From contig NZ_JACBYE010000004.1 of assembly GCF_013415325.1 (NCBI RefSeq), forward strand, positions 101,860 through 165,859: a DNA stretch of 64,000 nucleotides. The letters run 5' to 3'. Under the pieces are notes generated by a model. That model was given only the letters and a program-made list of their open reading frames with translations. It was not told where the DNA came from and searched no databases. The stretch comes from Sanguibacter inulinus. GTDB lineage: Bacteria; Actinomycetota; Actinomycetes; Actinomycetales; Cellulomonadaceae. Shown piece after piece: positions 17,016 through 25,363 of the stretch. A program made the translations under genes and the position numbers. Position 1 is the stretch's first letter. Every line of letters starts with the position of its first letter.

Positions 17016-17566
17016 ACCGCACCTGGCGCGGATGCGTCTTCATCGGGACGAGCCTCGACGGTTACATCGCCAAGCCCGACGGCGACCTCTCCTGGCTCAC
17101 CGCCCCCGAGCCGCGAGAGCACGCAGCCGACGAGGGTGATCACCCTGCTCTCGTCTGGGAGACGTTCTTCCCGACCGTCGACACCCTCGTCATGGGACGG
17201 ACGACGTACGACACGGTGTCAGGATTCGAGGAGTGGCCCTTCGAGGGCAAGACCGTCATCGTGCTCAGCACGACACTCGACGCCAGCGGCCGCGCCCAGG
17301 TGGTGCGCTCCGTCGACGAGGCGAGCGACCTCCTCGCCCGCGTCGGAGCCGAGCGCGTCTACGTCGACGGGGGCCGGACCATCCAGTCGTTCCTCTCAGC
17401 AGGTCTTGTCGACGAGATCACCGTGTCCATCGCCCCGGTCCTCCTCGGCCGCGGCAGCCGCCTCTTCGGAGACCTCGACCACGACGTGCTGCTGACGCTC
17501 CGGGGCCATCACGCGACCGCTGGCGACGGGCTCGTGCGGGCGACCTACGACGTCGCGCGGCGCTGA
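17012..17566 (+). CDS. Dihydrofolate reductase-fold protein
   Basis: A 184-residue RibD C-terminal/DHFR-like protein. GCVFIGTSLDGYIAKPDGDLSWL at the start, LVMGRTTYDTVSGFEEWPF in the middle and ERVYVDGGRTIQSFLSAGLVDEITVSIAPVLLGRGSRLF near the end are the family signatures. Such proteins often accompany TetR genes and probably reduce an unknown small molecule with NADPH. The ATG at 17012 overlaps the TetR stop codon as ATGA, with AAGGA 12 bases upstream; an in-frame ATG at 17000 lies directly on that ribosome site and is unlikely. Confidence 0.8.
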   Translation: MNRTWRGCVFIGTSLDGYIAKPDGDLSWLTAPEPREHAADEGDHPALVWETFFPTVDTLVMGRTTYDTVSGFEEWPFEGKTVIVLSTTLDASGRAQVVRSVDEASDLLARVGAERVYVDGGRTIQSFLSAGLVDEITVSIAPVLLGRGSRLFGDLDHDVLLTLRGHHATAGDGLVRATYDVARR

Positions 17567-17600
17567 ACCGATCGAGGTTCGAGGCACGGTTGAGCTGTGG

Positions 17601-17726
17601 TCAGGGGATTCGAGTGCCCGAGACCCCGGGGTCGATGTAGACATCGTCACGCTGGAGGCCGCCGACGAGCGGGTCTTCGGTCGAGCGGTCGGTCGACTGG
17701 CTTCTCGTCGAGGCCCGCGCGTCGCC
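17601..17726 (-). pseudogene. Remnant of a serine recombinase N-terminus
   Basis: Within the 310-bp gap after the DHFR-fold gene, a minus-strand frame reads GDARASTRSQSTDR followed after nine residues by GLQRDDVYIDPGVSGTR. This matches, with gaps, the GYARVSTxxQ ... RVYxDxGVSGTxxxRP pattern of resolvase/invertase N-terminal domains. The frame ends in a stop two residues later, and nothing of the rest is visible. The catalytic serine lies in a recognisable ARxST block. This looks like a decayed mobile-element gene; it is too short to be certain. Confidence 0.45.
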
Positions 17727-17876
17727 GATCGACGTACCCAGGGCAATCTCCAACGTGTCTTGCGACGTACGGCTGAGATTCAGGGTGTTGCGCTCACCGC
17801 CTGAACTCGCCGCGGCCGCCACGCCCGCGGTCGCGGATGTGGAACGCACACCGCCCATCTTCCCGTCGGACGTTCC

Positions 17877-18275
17877 TCACTCCTCAGCTCGAACGTCGCT
17901 GTCGATCCTCACCGGGGTGAAGAAGTTGATCAGGTTGCCGTCCGGGTCGCGGAACAGCAGCGACCGGTTGCCCCAGGGCATGGTCGTCGGCTCGTTGACG
18001 AACTCCTCGACGACGTCCCGCAGGGTGAGGTAGAGCGCGTCGACGTCGTCGACCAGGAAGTCCAGCATGACTGAGGAGTTGGCGCGAGCACGTGCCACGC
18101 CGTCACCCAGGAGCGGGACCGTCTGCGAGCTGGCGACCGCGAGCACACCCGATGACGTGCGGATCTCGGCGAAGAGCGGGTGCAGGCGGTGTGCGGGCGT
18201 GTCCGTTACACGTTCGTAGAAGGTGACCAGGGGTTCGAGGTCGTCAGTGATGATGCGGGTCGCTGCAAGTCGCAC
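17877..18275 (-). CDS. VOC-family (glyoxalase/bleomycin-resistance fold) protein
   Basis: A 132-residue vicinal oxygen chelate protein. The start RLAATRIITDDLEPLVTFYERVTD and the end SLLFRDPDGNLINFFTPV are the two beta-alpha-beta-beta-beta half-module signatures. It may bind a metal and a small molecule, but no specific reaction can be assigned. GTG 18275 is chosen because GGAG lies five bases upstream and family members begin at this point; the frame is open ten codons further. It is divergent from a WYL regulator with a palindrome between them, so it is likely that regulator's target. Confidence 0.75.
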   Translation of the reverse strand: MRLAATRIITDDLEPLVTFYERVTDTPAHRLHPLFAEIRTSSGVLAVASSQTVPLLGDGVARARANSSVMLDFLVDDVDALYLTLRDVVEEFVNEPTTMPWGNRSLLFRDPDGNLINFFTPVRIDSDVRAEE

Positions 18276-18337
18276 GATGTCTCCAGTGAGGTTGGTCGAC
18301 GGCACCGCGGATCAGCGCCGTCGTCCACGCTAGGCGT

Positions 18338-18364
18338 GATACCGGACGTGATCCGCCCGGTATC
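18338..18364. promoter_or_regulatory. Inverted repeat between VOC gene and WYL regulator
   Basis: GATACCGG (18338-18345) and CCGGTATC (18357-18364) form a perfect 8-bp inverted repeat with an 11-bp spacer. It ends 19 bp before the WYL regulator start and lies in the shared divergent promoter region, as expected of that regulator's operator. Confidence 0.65.
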
Positions 18365-18382
18365 AACGGGCATGATGAGTCC

Positions 18383-19357
18383 ATGTCCGATGTGGTCTCG
18401 CGCGCCCTGCAGCTGCTCGACCTCCTGCAGTCAGGGGGAACGCGAACGGTGGTCGAGCTGTCGTCCCGCCTCGGCGTCGACGAGCGGACCGTACGCCGTG
18501 ACATCGAGCACCTGCGCGCACTCGACGTTCCGATCGAGGGAGTGCGGGGGCGGTACGGCGGGTACCGCATGGGGTCGGGGTACCGTATGCCGCCCCTGGT
18601 GCTCACCGACGACGAGGCGGTGGCCCTGCTCCTGGGCCTGCTTCGTGCGGCAGGCGACCCGGCGACGGGGATGACGTCCGCGGCGGCCACAGCACGGGCG
18701 AAGATCCGTAGGGCGCTTCCCGACGCGACGGCGCGGCGGTTTGACGCGTTAGCCCGCGCGGTCACCTTCGTGGGCGCGACGCCAGGAACGCGTTCAGCGG
18801 ACGTGGAGTCGTCTCTGCTCCTCACCGTGGCCGATGCCGTTCGGAGGCATCGTTCCTTGTCCTTGCGCTATCGGTCAGCGGCCGATCGGCTGTCCCAGCG
18901 GGAAGTCCATCCCTATGACCTCGTCGCCTACGCGGGCAGGTGGTACCTCTTGGCGCTCGACGTGGGCAAGGCTGAGGAACGGACGTTCAGGCTCGACCGC
19001 ATGGTGTCCGCACGGACCCTGCCTGGGTCCTTCCCTGATCCGCCGGCTCGGGACGCCGAGGCTCTCCTCGTGGACGCGCTCCAGCGCGCACACCATACGT
19101 GGCACGTCGTCCTGCGTATCCAAGCCACTGCGAGCCACATCCGCACTCTCATGCCGGCGAGCATCGCTCAGCTGGAACCGGACCCCACCGGTGCGCCCGG
19201 GCCGTGGCACGTCGCAACGATCCACGCTTCGCACCTGGACTGGATTCCTGGTGTCATCCTCGCCCTGAACTGCCCGGTGGTGATCCACGAGCCACCGGAG
19301 CTGGCGACGCTCACCAGAGGTGCAGCTGCACGGCTCCACGCCGCCTCCCTCGAGTGA
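18383..19357 (+). CDS. WYL-domain transcriptional regulator
   Basis: A 324-residue regulator. The N-terminal winged helix-turn-helix (HTH_11 type) reads ALQLLDLLQSGGTRTVVELSSRLGVDERTVRRDIEHLRALDVPIEG, followed by the GRYGGYRMGSGYRMPPLVLTDDEAVAL hinge common to YafY-like proteins. The WYL domain around residue 160-215 has the form GRWYLLALDVGKAEERTFRLDRM, and a C-terminal WCX region follows. WYL domains bind small ligands, often nucleotides or nucleic acid. It is divergent from the VOC gene and shares a palindrome with it. Confidence 0.85.
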   Translation: MSDVVSRALQLLDLLQSGGTRTVVELSSRLGVDERTVRRDIEHLRALDVPIEGVRGRYGGYRMGSGYRMPPLVLTDDEAVALLLGLLRAAGDPATGMTSAAATARAKIRRALPDATARRFDALARAVTFVGATPGTRSADVESSLLLTVADAVRRHRSLSLRYRSAADRLSQREVHPYDLVAYAGRWYLLALDVGKAEERTFRLDRMVSARTLPGSFPDPPARDAEALLVDALQRAHHTWHVVLRIQATASHIRTLMPASIAQLEPDPTGAPGPWHVATIHASHLDWIPGVILALNCPVVIHEPPELATLTRGAAARLHAASLE

Positions 19358-19465
19358 ACGAGCGCGCCGTGCGGAATCGGCTCTCACGTCCGTGGCGCGG
19401 TATCGACCGGTGGTACGACGATCTACATGTGCAAGACCTTCAAGATCACCAAGTAGAGGCGAGCG

Positions 19466-19699
19466 ATGGACAACCTAGAGCACGGCAAGGGCGTCGTCGT
19501 CTCCTGGGACGCCGAGGGCGGCTTCGGTCATCTCCAGATCGACGACGGTCCTGCAGTCTGGGGCTTCTATTCGAACATCGAGATGGACGGCTACCGGACG
19601 CTGGAAGCAGGCCAGAGGGTCGAAGCGACCTACGAAGCCGTGGAGGACCAGGATGGCTTCAAGTGGCGGACTGTGCACATCAAGCCCGTCAGTTCCTGA
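19466..19699 (+). CDS. Cold-shock-domain-like protein
   Basis: A 77-residue OB-fold protein. GKGVVVSWDAEGGFGHLQIDDGPAVWGFYSNIEMDGYRTLEAGQRVEATYEAVEDQDGF follows the cold-shock layout, with GFG in place of KGFGFI RNP1 and VWGFYSNI in place of RNP2 DVFVHFS. The aromatic contacts are partly retained (F18-like and W/F), so nucleic-acid binding is plausible but weaker than in CspA. Immediately upstream (19427-19456) is a nine-residue ORF, MCKTFKITK, whose stop is just before the ribosome site GAGGCGAG; its significance is unclear. Confidence 0.65.
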   Translation: MDNLEHGKGVVVSWDAEGGFGHLQIDDGPAVWGFYSNIEMDGYRTLEAGQRVEATYEAVEDQDGFKWRTVHIKPVSS

Positions 19700-19962
19700 C
19701 CGTGGTCGTTGTTTCTGCTGAGCTGGTCTGACCTCATGAGGTGTCGTACCAGACCGGTGCTTGCTCTTCAGGGGACGCGCCGGGCCTCTCGGCAGGGGCG
19801 GTCCGCCCTTCCGGCACGCGCACCTGCTCACCATGGGCGGCCACAGGCGCACCTCGCAACGCAGAGGTTGCGAGTTCGCCATCGCGGGGGTGCACGGAGG
19901 TCTCTGCCGGCTGGACGGGCCCGACGAGGTCCAGGACGTCGGAGCCGCCCTAGGATCGTCGG

Positions 19963-20469
19963 ATGGACGCGCTCTCCAGAGTCACCGACGCTCAGATCGA
20001 CACCATCTGCGAAGCCTTCGTCTCGGTGTCGTGGCCGCTCGGTCGGGACGACTTCAAGGCACTCGCGGAGCGCCTCGGATGGCAGCTGAAGCTGGAGACG
20101 TCGAGCGGAGTCCACCACCGTTCTGGGTATTCCGTGAACCTGCCGACCGTCCGTTCCCTCGTCGCAGATGATGCGCTAGCCCAGGTCACGATCGCGGTCT
20201 CCGACAAGAGCGACGACTCGAGGGGGCTGCGGAGCGCCGCAGATGGGCTGCAGTCAGCGCTGAGCGAGCGATTGGGTCAGCCCTCCGGATCCCAGCACGG
20301 AGACCACTACTGGGAGCTGGACAACGGCGGCAGGATCTGGCTCAGGACGGTGCCCAAGAAGGTGCTGCTCGTCGTGCAGGGGCAGCGATTCGCCGACGTG
20401 GAGCGGGGCGAGGAGCGTCTGGGTATCGGCCCGGACCTCACGCTGGGTGCCGGTGGCGGCACCGACTGA
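19963..20469 (+). CDS. DUF6301-like protein
   Basis: A 168-residue soluble acidic protein. The opening DAQIDTICEAFVSVSWPLGRDDFKALAERLGWQL, a central VTIAVSDKSDD strand and the GDHYWELDNGGRIWLRTVPKKVLLVVQ segment resemble, from memory, DUF6301 proteins of actinobacteria. That family is often linked to polymorphic toxin loci as immunity-like proteins. No toxin is adjacent here, so it may be an orphan. It is convergent with the siderophore-binding lipoprotein gene, ten bases apart. Confidence 0.5.
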   Translation: MDALSRVTDAQIDTICEAFVSVSWPLGRDDFKALAERLGWQLKLETSSGVHHRSGYSVNLPTVRSLVADDALAQVTIAVSDKSDDSRGLRSAADGLQSALSERLGQPSGSQHGDHYWELDNGGRIWLRTVPKKVLLVVQGQRFADVERGEERLGIGPDLTLGAGGGTD

Positions 20470-20478
20470 CGCCGTCGG

Positions 20479-21420
20479 TCAGCCGGTCGTCAGGGTGTCG
20501 AGCAAGGCCTGGGCGGTCAGGACGTTCCCGAACAAGACGTCCTTCGACGGGATCTGCGAGTAGGTCGCGTCCGGGGCCATGACGCGCAGCAGGTCTTCGA
20601 CCTGCTGCGCGGAAGCCTCGGCGCCGGCGTCGACGAGGATGACGATGTCGTCGGCGACGAGCAGGTCGAGCCGCTCCAGGCTCACGTCGACCGCCTGCGT
20701 ACCGTCCTCGCCGAGGTCCTGGACCGCCGGCGCCTGGCGGCCGAGGTCGAGCGCGACCGACCACGGGAAGGATCCTTCCTGCGTCATGTACCGGACCCCG
20801 TCGGTCCGTACCCGGACGATCGACAGCGTGCCCGCGTCCTGGGGCGCGGTCGCTGCGGCCTCGGCGGCTCGTTCGTCGTACGCGGCGACGAGGTCGGCTG
20901 CAGCGTCCTCCCTGCCGAGGAACCCGCCGATCTGGGTGAGCGTGTCCTTCCATCCGGAGGGCGTGTACTCGACGGCGACGGTCGGGGCGATCTGGGAGAC
21001 CTGCTCGTAGAGATCCTCGGCACCTTCGCTCTGCATGACGATGAGGTCGGGTTCGGCGGCAGCCAGCGCCTCGAGGTTGATGCCTCCGTCGGAGGTCCCG
21101 ATGTCGGCGGGCTCTCCGTCGAGCTCCTCACGCACCAGGGGCGCGTAGTCGCCAGTCAGTGGCGGGACGACGGCAGCGACAGGGTCGATGCCGAGTGCGA
21201 CGACAGCCTCGAGCGTGCGGTCGCCGTCGAGGACCGCGACGCGGTCTGTGATACCCACGTCGGTCGCACCGAAGGCGTGCGTGATGGTCGTGGTCGCGGC
21301 AGTCGCAGACGACTCAGGAGGCGAGTCGGTCTCGGTGCTGCACGCGGCGACGAGGCCGACAGTCAGAGCTGTGAGAAGAGCGAGTGCTGGGCGTGGGCGT
21401 GGGATCGCCGTGAGGTCCAT
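20479..21420 (-). CDS. Iron-siderophore ABC transporter substrate-binding lipoprotein
   Basis: A 313-residue FecB/FepB-type lipoprotein. The signal peptide ends in the lipobox LVAAC (Cys 27), followed by a Ser/Thr/Glu-rich linker and the two-lobe periplasmic-binding fold: ITHAFGATDVGITDRVAVLDG, then DGGINLEALAAAEPDLIVMQSEG, a helical backbone, and SLERLDLLVADDIVILVD. It should capture a ferric siderophore at the cell surface. No permease or ATPase gene is adjacent, so it must share a transporter encoded elsewhere. An IdeR/DmdR-like iron box stands seven bases upstream of the ATG, indicating iron repression. Confidence 0.85.
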   Translation of the reverse strand: MDLTAIPRPRPALALLTALTVGLVAACSTETDSPPESSATAATTTITHAFGATDVGITDRVAVLDGDRTLEAVVALGIDPVAAVVPPLTGDYAPLVREELDGEPADIGTSDGGINLEALAAAEPDLIVMQSEGAEDLYEQVSQIAPTVAVEYTPSGWKDTLTQIGGFLGREDAAADLVAAYDERAAEAAATAPQDAGTLSIVRVRTDGVRYMTQEGSFPWSVALDLGRQAPAVQDLGEDGTQAVDVSLERLDLLVADDIVILVDAGAEASAQQVEDLLRVMAPDATYSQIPSKDVLFGNVLTAQALLDTLTTG

Positions 21421-21426
21421 GACCAG

Positions 21427-21445
21427 AAGGTTAGCCTGCCCTTAC
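21427..21445 (-). promoter_or_regulatory. IdeR/DmdR-type iron box
   Basis: Read on the minus strand, GTAAGGGCAGGCTAACCTT fits the 19-bp iron-box consensus TWAGGTWAGSCTWACCTWA at most positions, with the right half GGCTAACCT intact. It overlaps the expected promoter of the siderophore-binding lipoprotein, so Fe(II)-loaded IdeR/DmdR should repress it. Confidence 0.75.
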
Positions 21446-21536
21446 ATCTGGTGGTGACGGCGGCCGAAGACATCTCTCATCCCTTGGGATGCGAGCCCGC
21501 TCGTCCGATCCTCGGCCGCCGACGGGTACAGCCTGC

Positions 21537-22526
21537 CTAGTCGAGCGCGGCGACCGGCGTCGGCGTCGCCAGCAGGCGTCGCGTCCAGTCGGCCAGCGCC
21601 GCTGTCGCGCTCTTCGAGACAGCCGCCTGCGGCACCATGCTGGTGAAGCCGTGGAAGGCGCCCGGCCAGACGTGCAGCTCCGCATTGACACCAGCAGCCC
21701 ACATCGCGCTGGCGTAGGCGACAGTCTCGTCGCGGAAGACCTCGGCGCTGCCGCAGTCGATGTAGGTGCGCGGCAGTTCTGAGAGGTCTGTCGCGCGGGC
21801 GGGGGCGGCGTACACGGACACGTCGTCGGTCGCGCGGCGCTCTCCGAGGTAGGCGTCCCAGCCGAAGCGGGTCATCTGCCGGTCCGCGACCCCGACCCCG
21901 TCGATCTGCTGGGACGAGACTGTGGCGTCGCGGTCGTCGAGCATCGGTGACACCAGGATCTGGGCCATCAGCGCCGGGCCTCGACGGTCGCGCGCGAGGA
22001 GCGCGACGCCGGCGGCGAGCCCAGCGCCTGCGCTCTGCCCCGCGACGACGATGCGCTCGGGGTCGATACCGAGATCCTCGGCGTGCTCGGCCACCCACAC
22101 GAGCCCGGCGTAGCAGTCCTCGACCGGGTAGGGGTCCGGGTGCTCGGGGGCGAGGCGGTAGTCGACGCTGACGAGCACGACGTCGTGCTCGAGGAGCCAG
22201 TCGTAGGAGTCCATGTTGGACAGGTAGTGGCCGAACATCATCCCGCCTCCGTGGATGCCGTAGACGGCGGTCGTCGCACCGGTCCGGTCGGCGCGCTGGA
22301 TGACGGCGAGCTGGATCGGGTCACCGAGGTGTCCGGGGACCGTCACGGTCTGTCGTGCGTAGCCGTGGGCCCGGAGGCGCTCGTCGAGGACCTCCTCGGT
22401 CACGTCGAGCTGGCGCATGTGCGGCAGCATCTCGGCGGTGAGCGTGAAGGGGCCACGTGCCTCGAGAGCGGTGAGGAAGGTGGCGAGCTCGGGGTCGAAC
22501 GGGGGGCGGGCAATGGCGTCAGACAT
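21537..22526 (-). CDS. Alpha/beta-hydrolase, hormone-sensitive lipase family (esterase)
   Basis: A 329-residue alpha/beta-hydrolase-3 (HSL/family IV) esterase. The oxyanion-hole motif YGIHGGGMMFG is near residue 90, the nucleophile elbow VVAGQSAGAGLAAG is near 165, and the acid and base are in the C-terminal regions around CGSAEVFRDE and FHGF. There is no signal peptide. The ATG at 22526 has AGGAG eight bases upstream; the frame is open further but overlaps the transporter gene. The start overlaps the end of the upstream 14-TM exporter gene by eight bases, so the two form an operon, perhaps for detoxification. Confidence 0.85.
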   Translation of the reverse strand: MSDAIARPPFDPELATFLTALEARGPFTLTAEMLPHMRQLDVTEEVLDERLRAHGYARQTVTVPGHLGDPIQLAVIQRADRTGATTAVYGIHGGGMMFGHYLSNMDSYDWLLEHDVVLVSVDYRLAPEHPDPYPVEDCYAGLVWVAEHAEDLGIDPERIVVAGQSAGAGLAAGVALLARDRRGPALMAQILVSPMLDDRDATVSSQQIDGVGVADRQMTRFGWDAYLGERRATDDVSVYAAPARATDLSELPRTYIDCGSAEVFRDETVAYASAMWAAGVNAELHVWPGAFHGFTSMVPQAAVSKSATAALADWTRRLLATPTPVAALD

Positions 22527-23997
22527 CGGAGGACTCCTGGGTGATCGGGGTGGTCGAGGTGGTGGTGCGGCGAGCACTGACGGTGCCGAGACCGACGAGC
22601 GCGGCGGCGACGGCAGTGAGGGTGAGGCCGGCGACCGAGATCGCCGCCTGGAACGAGTGGGACTGGGCCGGGGTCCACGTCGTGGCGGTGATGCTGCCGC
22701 CGACGAGGGCGGCGAGGATCGTCCCGGTGGCGGCGATACCGACCGCCGTCGCGAGCTCGCTGGCGGTGTCGACGAGCGCAGCCCCGACGGAGGTGCGGTC
22801 CGCTGGCAGGCCACGGAGGACGGTGGTGCCGGCGACGACACCGACCACCCGCATCCCCGCGGCGACGAGCACGAGTCCTGTCAGGACCCAGGGATAGCCG
22901 AAGCGCCCGAGCTTGGCGAAGACGGCGAGGCCGGCGACGACCGCTGCGGCGCTCGTCCATGCTGCGAGGTCGAGGCCCACTCGTCGCACGAACGGTCCGA
23001 CGAGCCGTCCGCTGGCGAGCAGGACCACGACCTGCGGCAGGGTGCCGACAGCAGCGAGAGCCGGCGACCACCCCCAGGCGAGCTGCAGCTGCAGGGCGAC
23101 CATGTACGACAGTCCCGCCATGGCCAGGCCGGCGGCCGCCTTGTACGCGAGGCCGCTGGCGACCAGCGGCTGGGTGACGAGCCGCAGGTCGAGCAACGGG
23201 TGCCGTGCGGTGCGCTCCCGGACCACGAACCCGGTCGCCGCGACGACGGTCGCGGCCATGGCGAACCAGGCGGTCCGGTCGGAGGTCGAGACGACGAAGA
23301 GGGTCGGTGCGACGAGCGCCCCGATGACGGTCGCGGTGCCGAGGAGGGCGCCCGCGACGTCGACGGGGTCACGGTGCAGGTCGTCCGGCCGGTCAGCGGA
23401 GATGCCGGCCCGGATGCCGAGGAAGGCGATCGCGGCGATCGGCGCGTTCGCGACGAGGAGCACCTGCCAGGGGGCCACGGCGAGGACGAACCCGCCGACG
23501 GTCGGTCCGACCGCGAGCCCGACGAGCCCTGCGGTCGAGATGACCGTGAGCGCCCGGACGCGGAGGTCCTCGGTCGAGAACAGGCGGAAGGCCAGCGCCA
23601 TGGATCCCGGCGTCGTCATAGCGGCAGCGACCCCCATGAGCCCGCGGACGACGACCAGCTGCTCGACGGAGGTGACGATCACGGTGAGCATGCTCGTGCA
23701 CGCGAGCAGGGTCAGCCCCACGAGCATGACGCGGCGGCGGCCGACGCGGTCGGAGACCGCACCGAAGAGCAGCATGAGTCCGCCGAAGGCGACCGAGTAC
23801 GCCCCCGACACCCACTGCAACGACCCTGTGGAGGCCGCGAGGTCGCGGCCGATCGTCGGGAGCGCGACGTTGAGGACCGAGTTGTCGAGCATCTCGAAGA
23901 GGAACACAGCGGAGAGACCGGACAGCGCGACCCACGCGTCTCGGAGGCGTGGAGGGGACGACGAGACTGTGGTGGTGGCGACGGTTCGCACGGGCAT
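22519..23997 (-). CDS. MFS drug exporter, DHA2 (QacA/EmrB) family
   Basis: A 492-residue proton-coupled exporter with 14 predicted membrane helices. FLFEMLDNSVLNVALPTIGRDL marks TM1 (motif D1-like), SDRVGRRRVMLVG is the motif A loop between TM2 and TM3, and GLVGLAVGPTVGGFV is motif C of antiporters in TM5. Substrates are probably lipophilic drugs or cations; specificity is unknown. ATG 23997 has AGGAG seven bases upstream. It is the first gene of an operon with the esterase, and no dedicated regulator is adjacent. Confidence 0.85.
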   Translation of the reverse strand: MPVRTVATTTVSSSPPRLRDAWVALSGLSAVFLFEMLDNSVLNVALPTIGRDLAASTGSLQWVSGAYSVAFGGLMLLFGAVSDRVGRRRVMLVGLTLLACTSMLTVIVTSVEQLVVVRGLMGVAAAMTTPGSMALAFRLFSTEDLRVRALTVISTAGLVGLAVGPTVGGFVLAVAPWQVLLVANAPIAAIAFLGIRAGISADRPDDLHRDPVDVAGALLGTATVIGALVAPTLFVVSTSDRTAWFAMAATVVAATGFVVRERTARHPLLDLRLVTQPLVASGLAYKAAAGLAMAGLSYMVALQLQLAWGWSPALAAVGTLPQVVVLLASGRLVGPFVRRVGLDLAAWTSAAAVVAGLAVFAKLGRFGYPWVLTGLVLVAAGMRVVGVVAGTTVLRGLPADRTSVGAALVDTASELATAVGIAATGTILAALVGGSITATTWTPAQSHSFQAAISVAGLTLTAVAAALVGLGTVSARRTTTSTTPITQESSDV

Positions 23998-24254
23998 GGG
24001 CGCACTCCTTCGATGAAGAAGTGGCGACTCCGGTGAGACGCGTACGCGGTTCCGCTCGCCGGGGCGAGGCGGGTTTTTTCCCTCTGCGGCAGACGATAGC
24101 CCATCCGGGCTCAGATCTACCAGTACGCCCCCTGCCGCGACCTGCGGCGCTCTACCCGACGCAGGAGTGCGGGCGCAGCAGCGGGATCGCGACGTGGGTG
24201 GTGAGGCGTGTCGCTCGTCTCACAGGCGACGACGCAGGACGGGCCGGCGGCAGG

Positions 24255-25322
24255 TCACCCCTGCGCGTCGAGCGACGGCGCCGTGCTCTCCCGCACCGAC
24301 AGCGTCGGCGTCATCCCCGCGACAGACCCGACCATCGCCTCGGACCCCGCAGCCGTGACCACCTGCATCAGCGTCCGCGCAGCGAGCTCCCCGAGCGCGT
24401 ACGTGTCACGCGTCAGCGCCGTGATGGACGGCCGCACGAGCCGCATCGCGATCGAGTCGTCGAAGCTCGCGATCGACAGCTCGCGGGGGACCGTCACCCC
24501 CTCTTCCTGCGCGACGCGCAGCCCCGCGAGGGCCATGACGTCGTTGTCGTAGACGAGGGCGCTCGGGCGGTCGTCGCGGCGCAGCAGGTCGAGGGTCGCG
24601 GCGGCCGACTGCTCGGCCGAGTAGTCGGTCTCGACAGAGACGGGCGTCCCGGCGTCGTAGCGCCCGACGCAGTCGTGGAAGGCCTGGCGACGCAGCTCGG
24701 TGTGCTCGAGGTCGAGCGGACCCATGACGTACCCGACACGTCGGTGCCCGAGGGCAAACATCGCGTCGAAGAGGCGGGTGGCGACCTCGTGGTCGTCGAC
24801 CCAGACGGTCGGGACCGTCGGGTCGAGGCTCGGGTGGCTGCCGATCTGCACGGCGGGGAGCCCGAGCTCCGCCACGAGGGCGACGCGCTCGTCGTCGCGC
24901 CTCGGGTCGATGAGGATGACGCCGTCGACCCGCTGGGTGGCCTGCCACGTGCGGTAGGCGTCGACCTCCTCGGCGAGGGACGCGACCACGAGGGTCTGCA
25001 GGCCGGTGTGCGTCGGGGCGAGGCCGGCCTGGATGCCGGCCATGAGCTCGGGGAAGAACGCCTCGGTGCCCAGGGTCCGGGCGGGACGGTTGAGGACCAG
25101 CCCGATGACGTCGGCCTTGGACCCGCCGAGGGCGAGCGCCGCGGAGCTGGGGCGGTAGTGGAGCTCGGCGGCGACCGCGAGCACCTGCTCGCGCAGCTCC
25201 TCGCTCACGCCGGGGCGCCCGTTGAGGGCGAAGGAGACCGCCGCCTTGGAGACGCCGAGCCGCACGGCGATGTCGCTGAGCGTCGCGCGTCGGCGCGGTG
25301 GGGTGACCCGGGGACTCATCAT
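24255..25322 (-). CDS. LacI-family regulator of the mannose-glycan genes
   Basis: A 355-residue LacI/GalR repressor. The helix-turn-helix with hinge is ATLSDIAVRLGVSKAAVSFALNGRPGVSEELREQVLAVAAELHYRPSSAA (about residues 13-62), followed by the two-lobe periplasmic-binding-like sensor, including DGVILIDPRRDDERV and SIASFDDSIAMRLVRPSITALTRDTYALGELAARTL. It is divergent from the sugar ABC transporter. Two operator-like palindromes lie in the shared gap, and matching sites precede the Endo H and GH92 genes 13-15 kb away. The inducer is probably a mannose-containing oligosaccharide. Confidence 0.85.
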   Translation of the reverse strand: MMSPRVTPPRRRATLSDIAVRLGVSKAAVSFALNGRPGVSEELREQVLAVAAELHYRPSSAALALGGSKADVIGLVLNRPARTLGTEAFFPELMAGIQAGLAPTHTGLQTLVVASLAEEVDAYRTWQATQRVDGVILIDPRRDDERVALVAELGLPAVQIGSHPSLDPTVPTVWVDDHEVATRLFDAMFALGHRRVGYVMGPLDLEHTELRRQAFHDCVGRYDAGTPVSVETDYSAEQSAAATLDLLRRDDRPSALVYDNDVMALAGLRVAQEEGVTVPRELSIASFDDSIAMRLVRPSITALTRDTYALGELAARTLMQVVTAAGSEAMVGSVAGMTPTLSVRESTAPSLDAQG

Positions 25323-25341
25323 CGATCCTCACCTCAGTCGG

Positions 25342-25359
25342 CACTTAACCGGTTGACAC
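25342..25359. promoter_or_regulatory. LacI-type operator proximal to lacI-type gene
   Basis: CACTTAACCGGTTGACAC at 25342-25359 has the intact core TTAACCGGTT with central CG. It lies 20 bp upstream of the LacI start and so is placed for autoregulation. Confidence 0.65.
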
Positions 25360-25363
25360 GGCC

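Noticed and set aside
19427..19456. Nine-codon ORF MCKTFKITK before the cold-shock-like gene
   Set aside because: Too short to judge, no ribosome site, only one cysteine codon; not listed as a gene.
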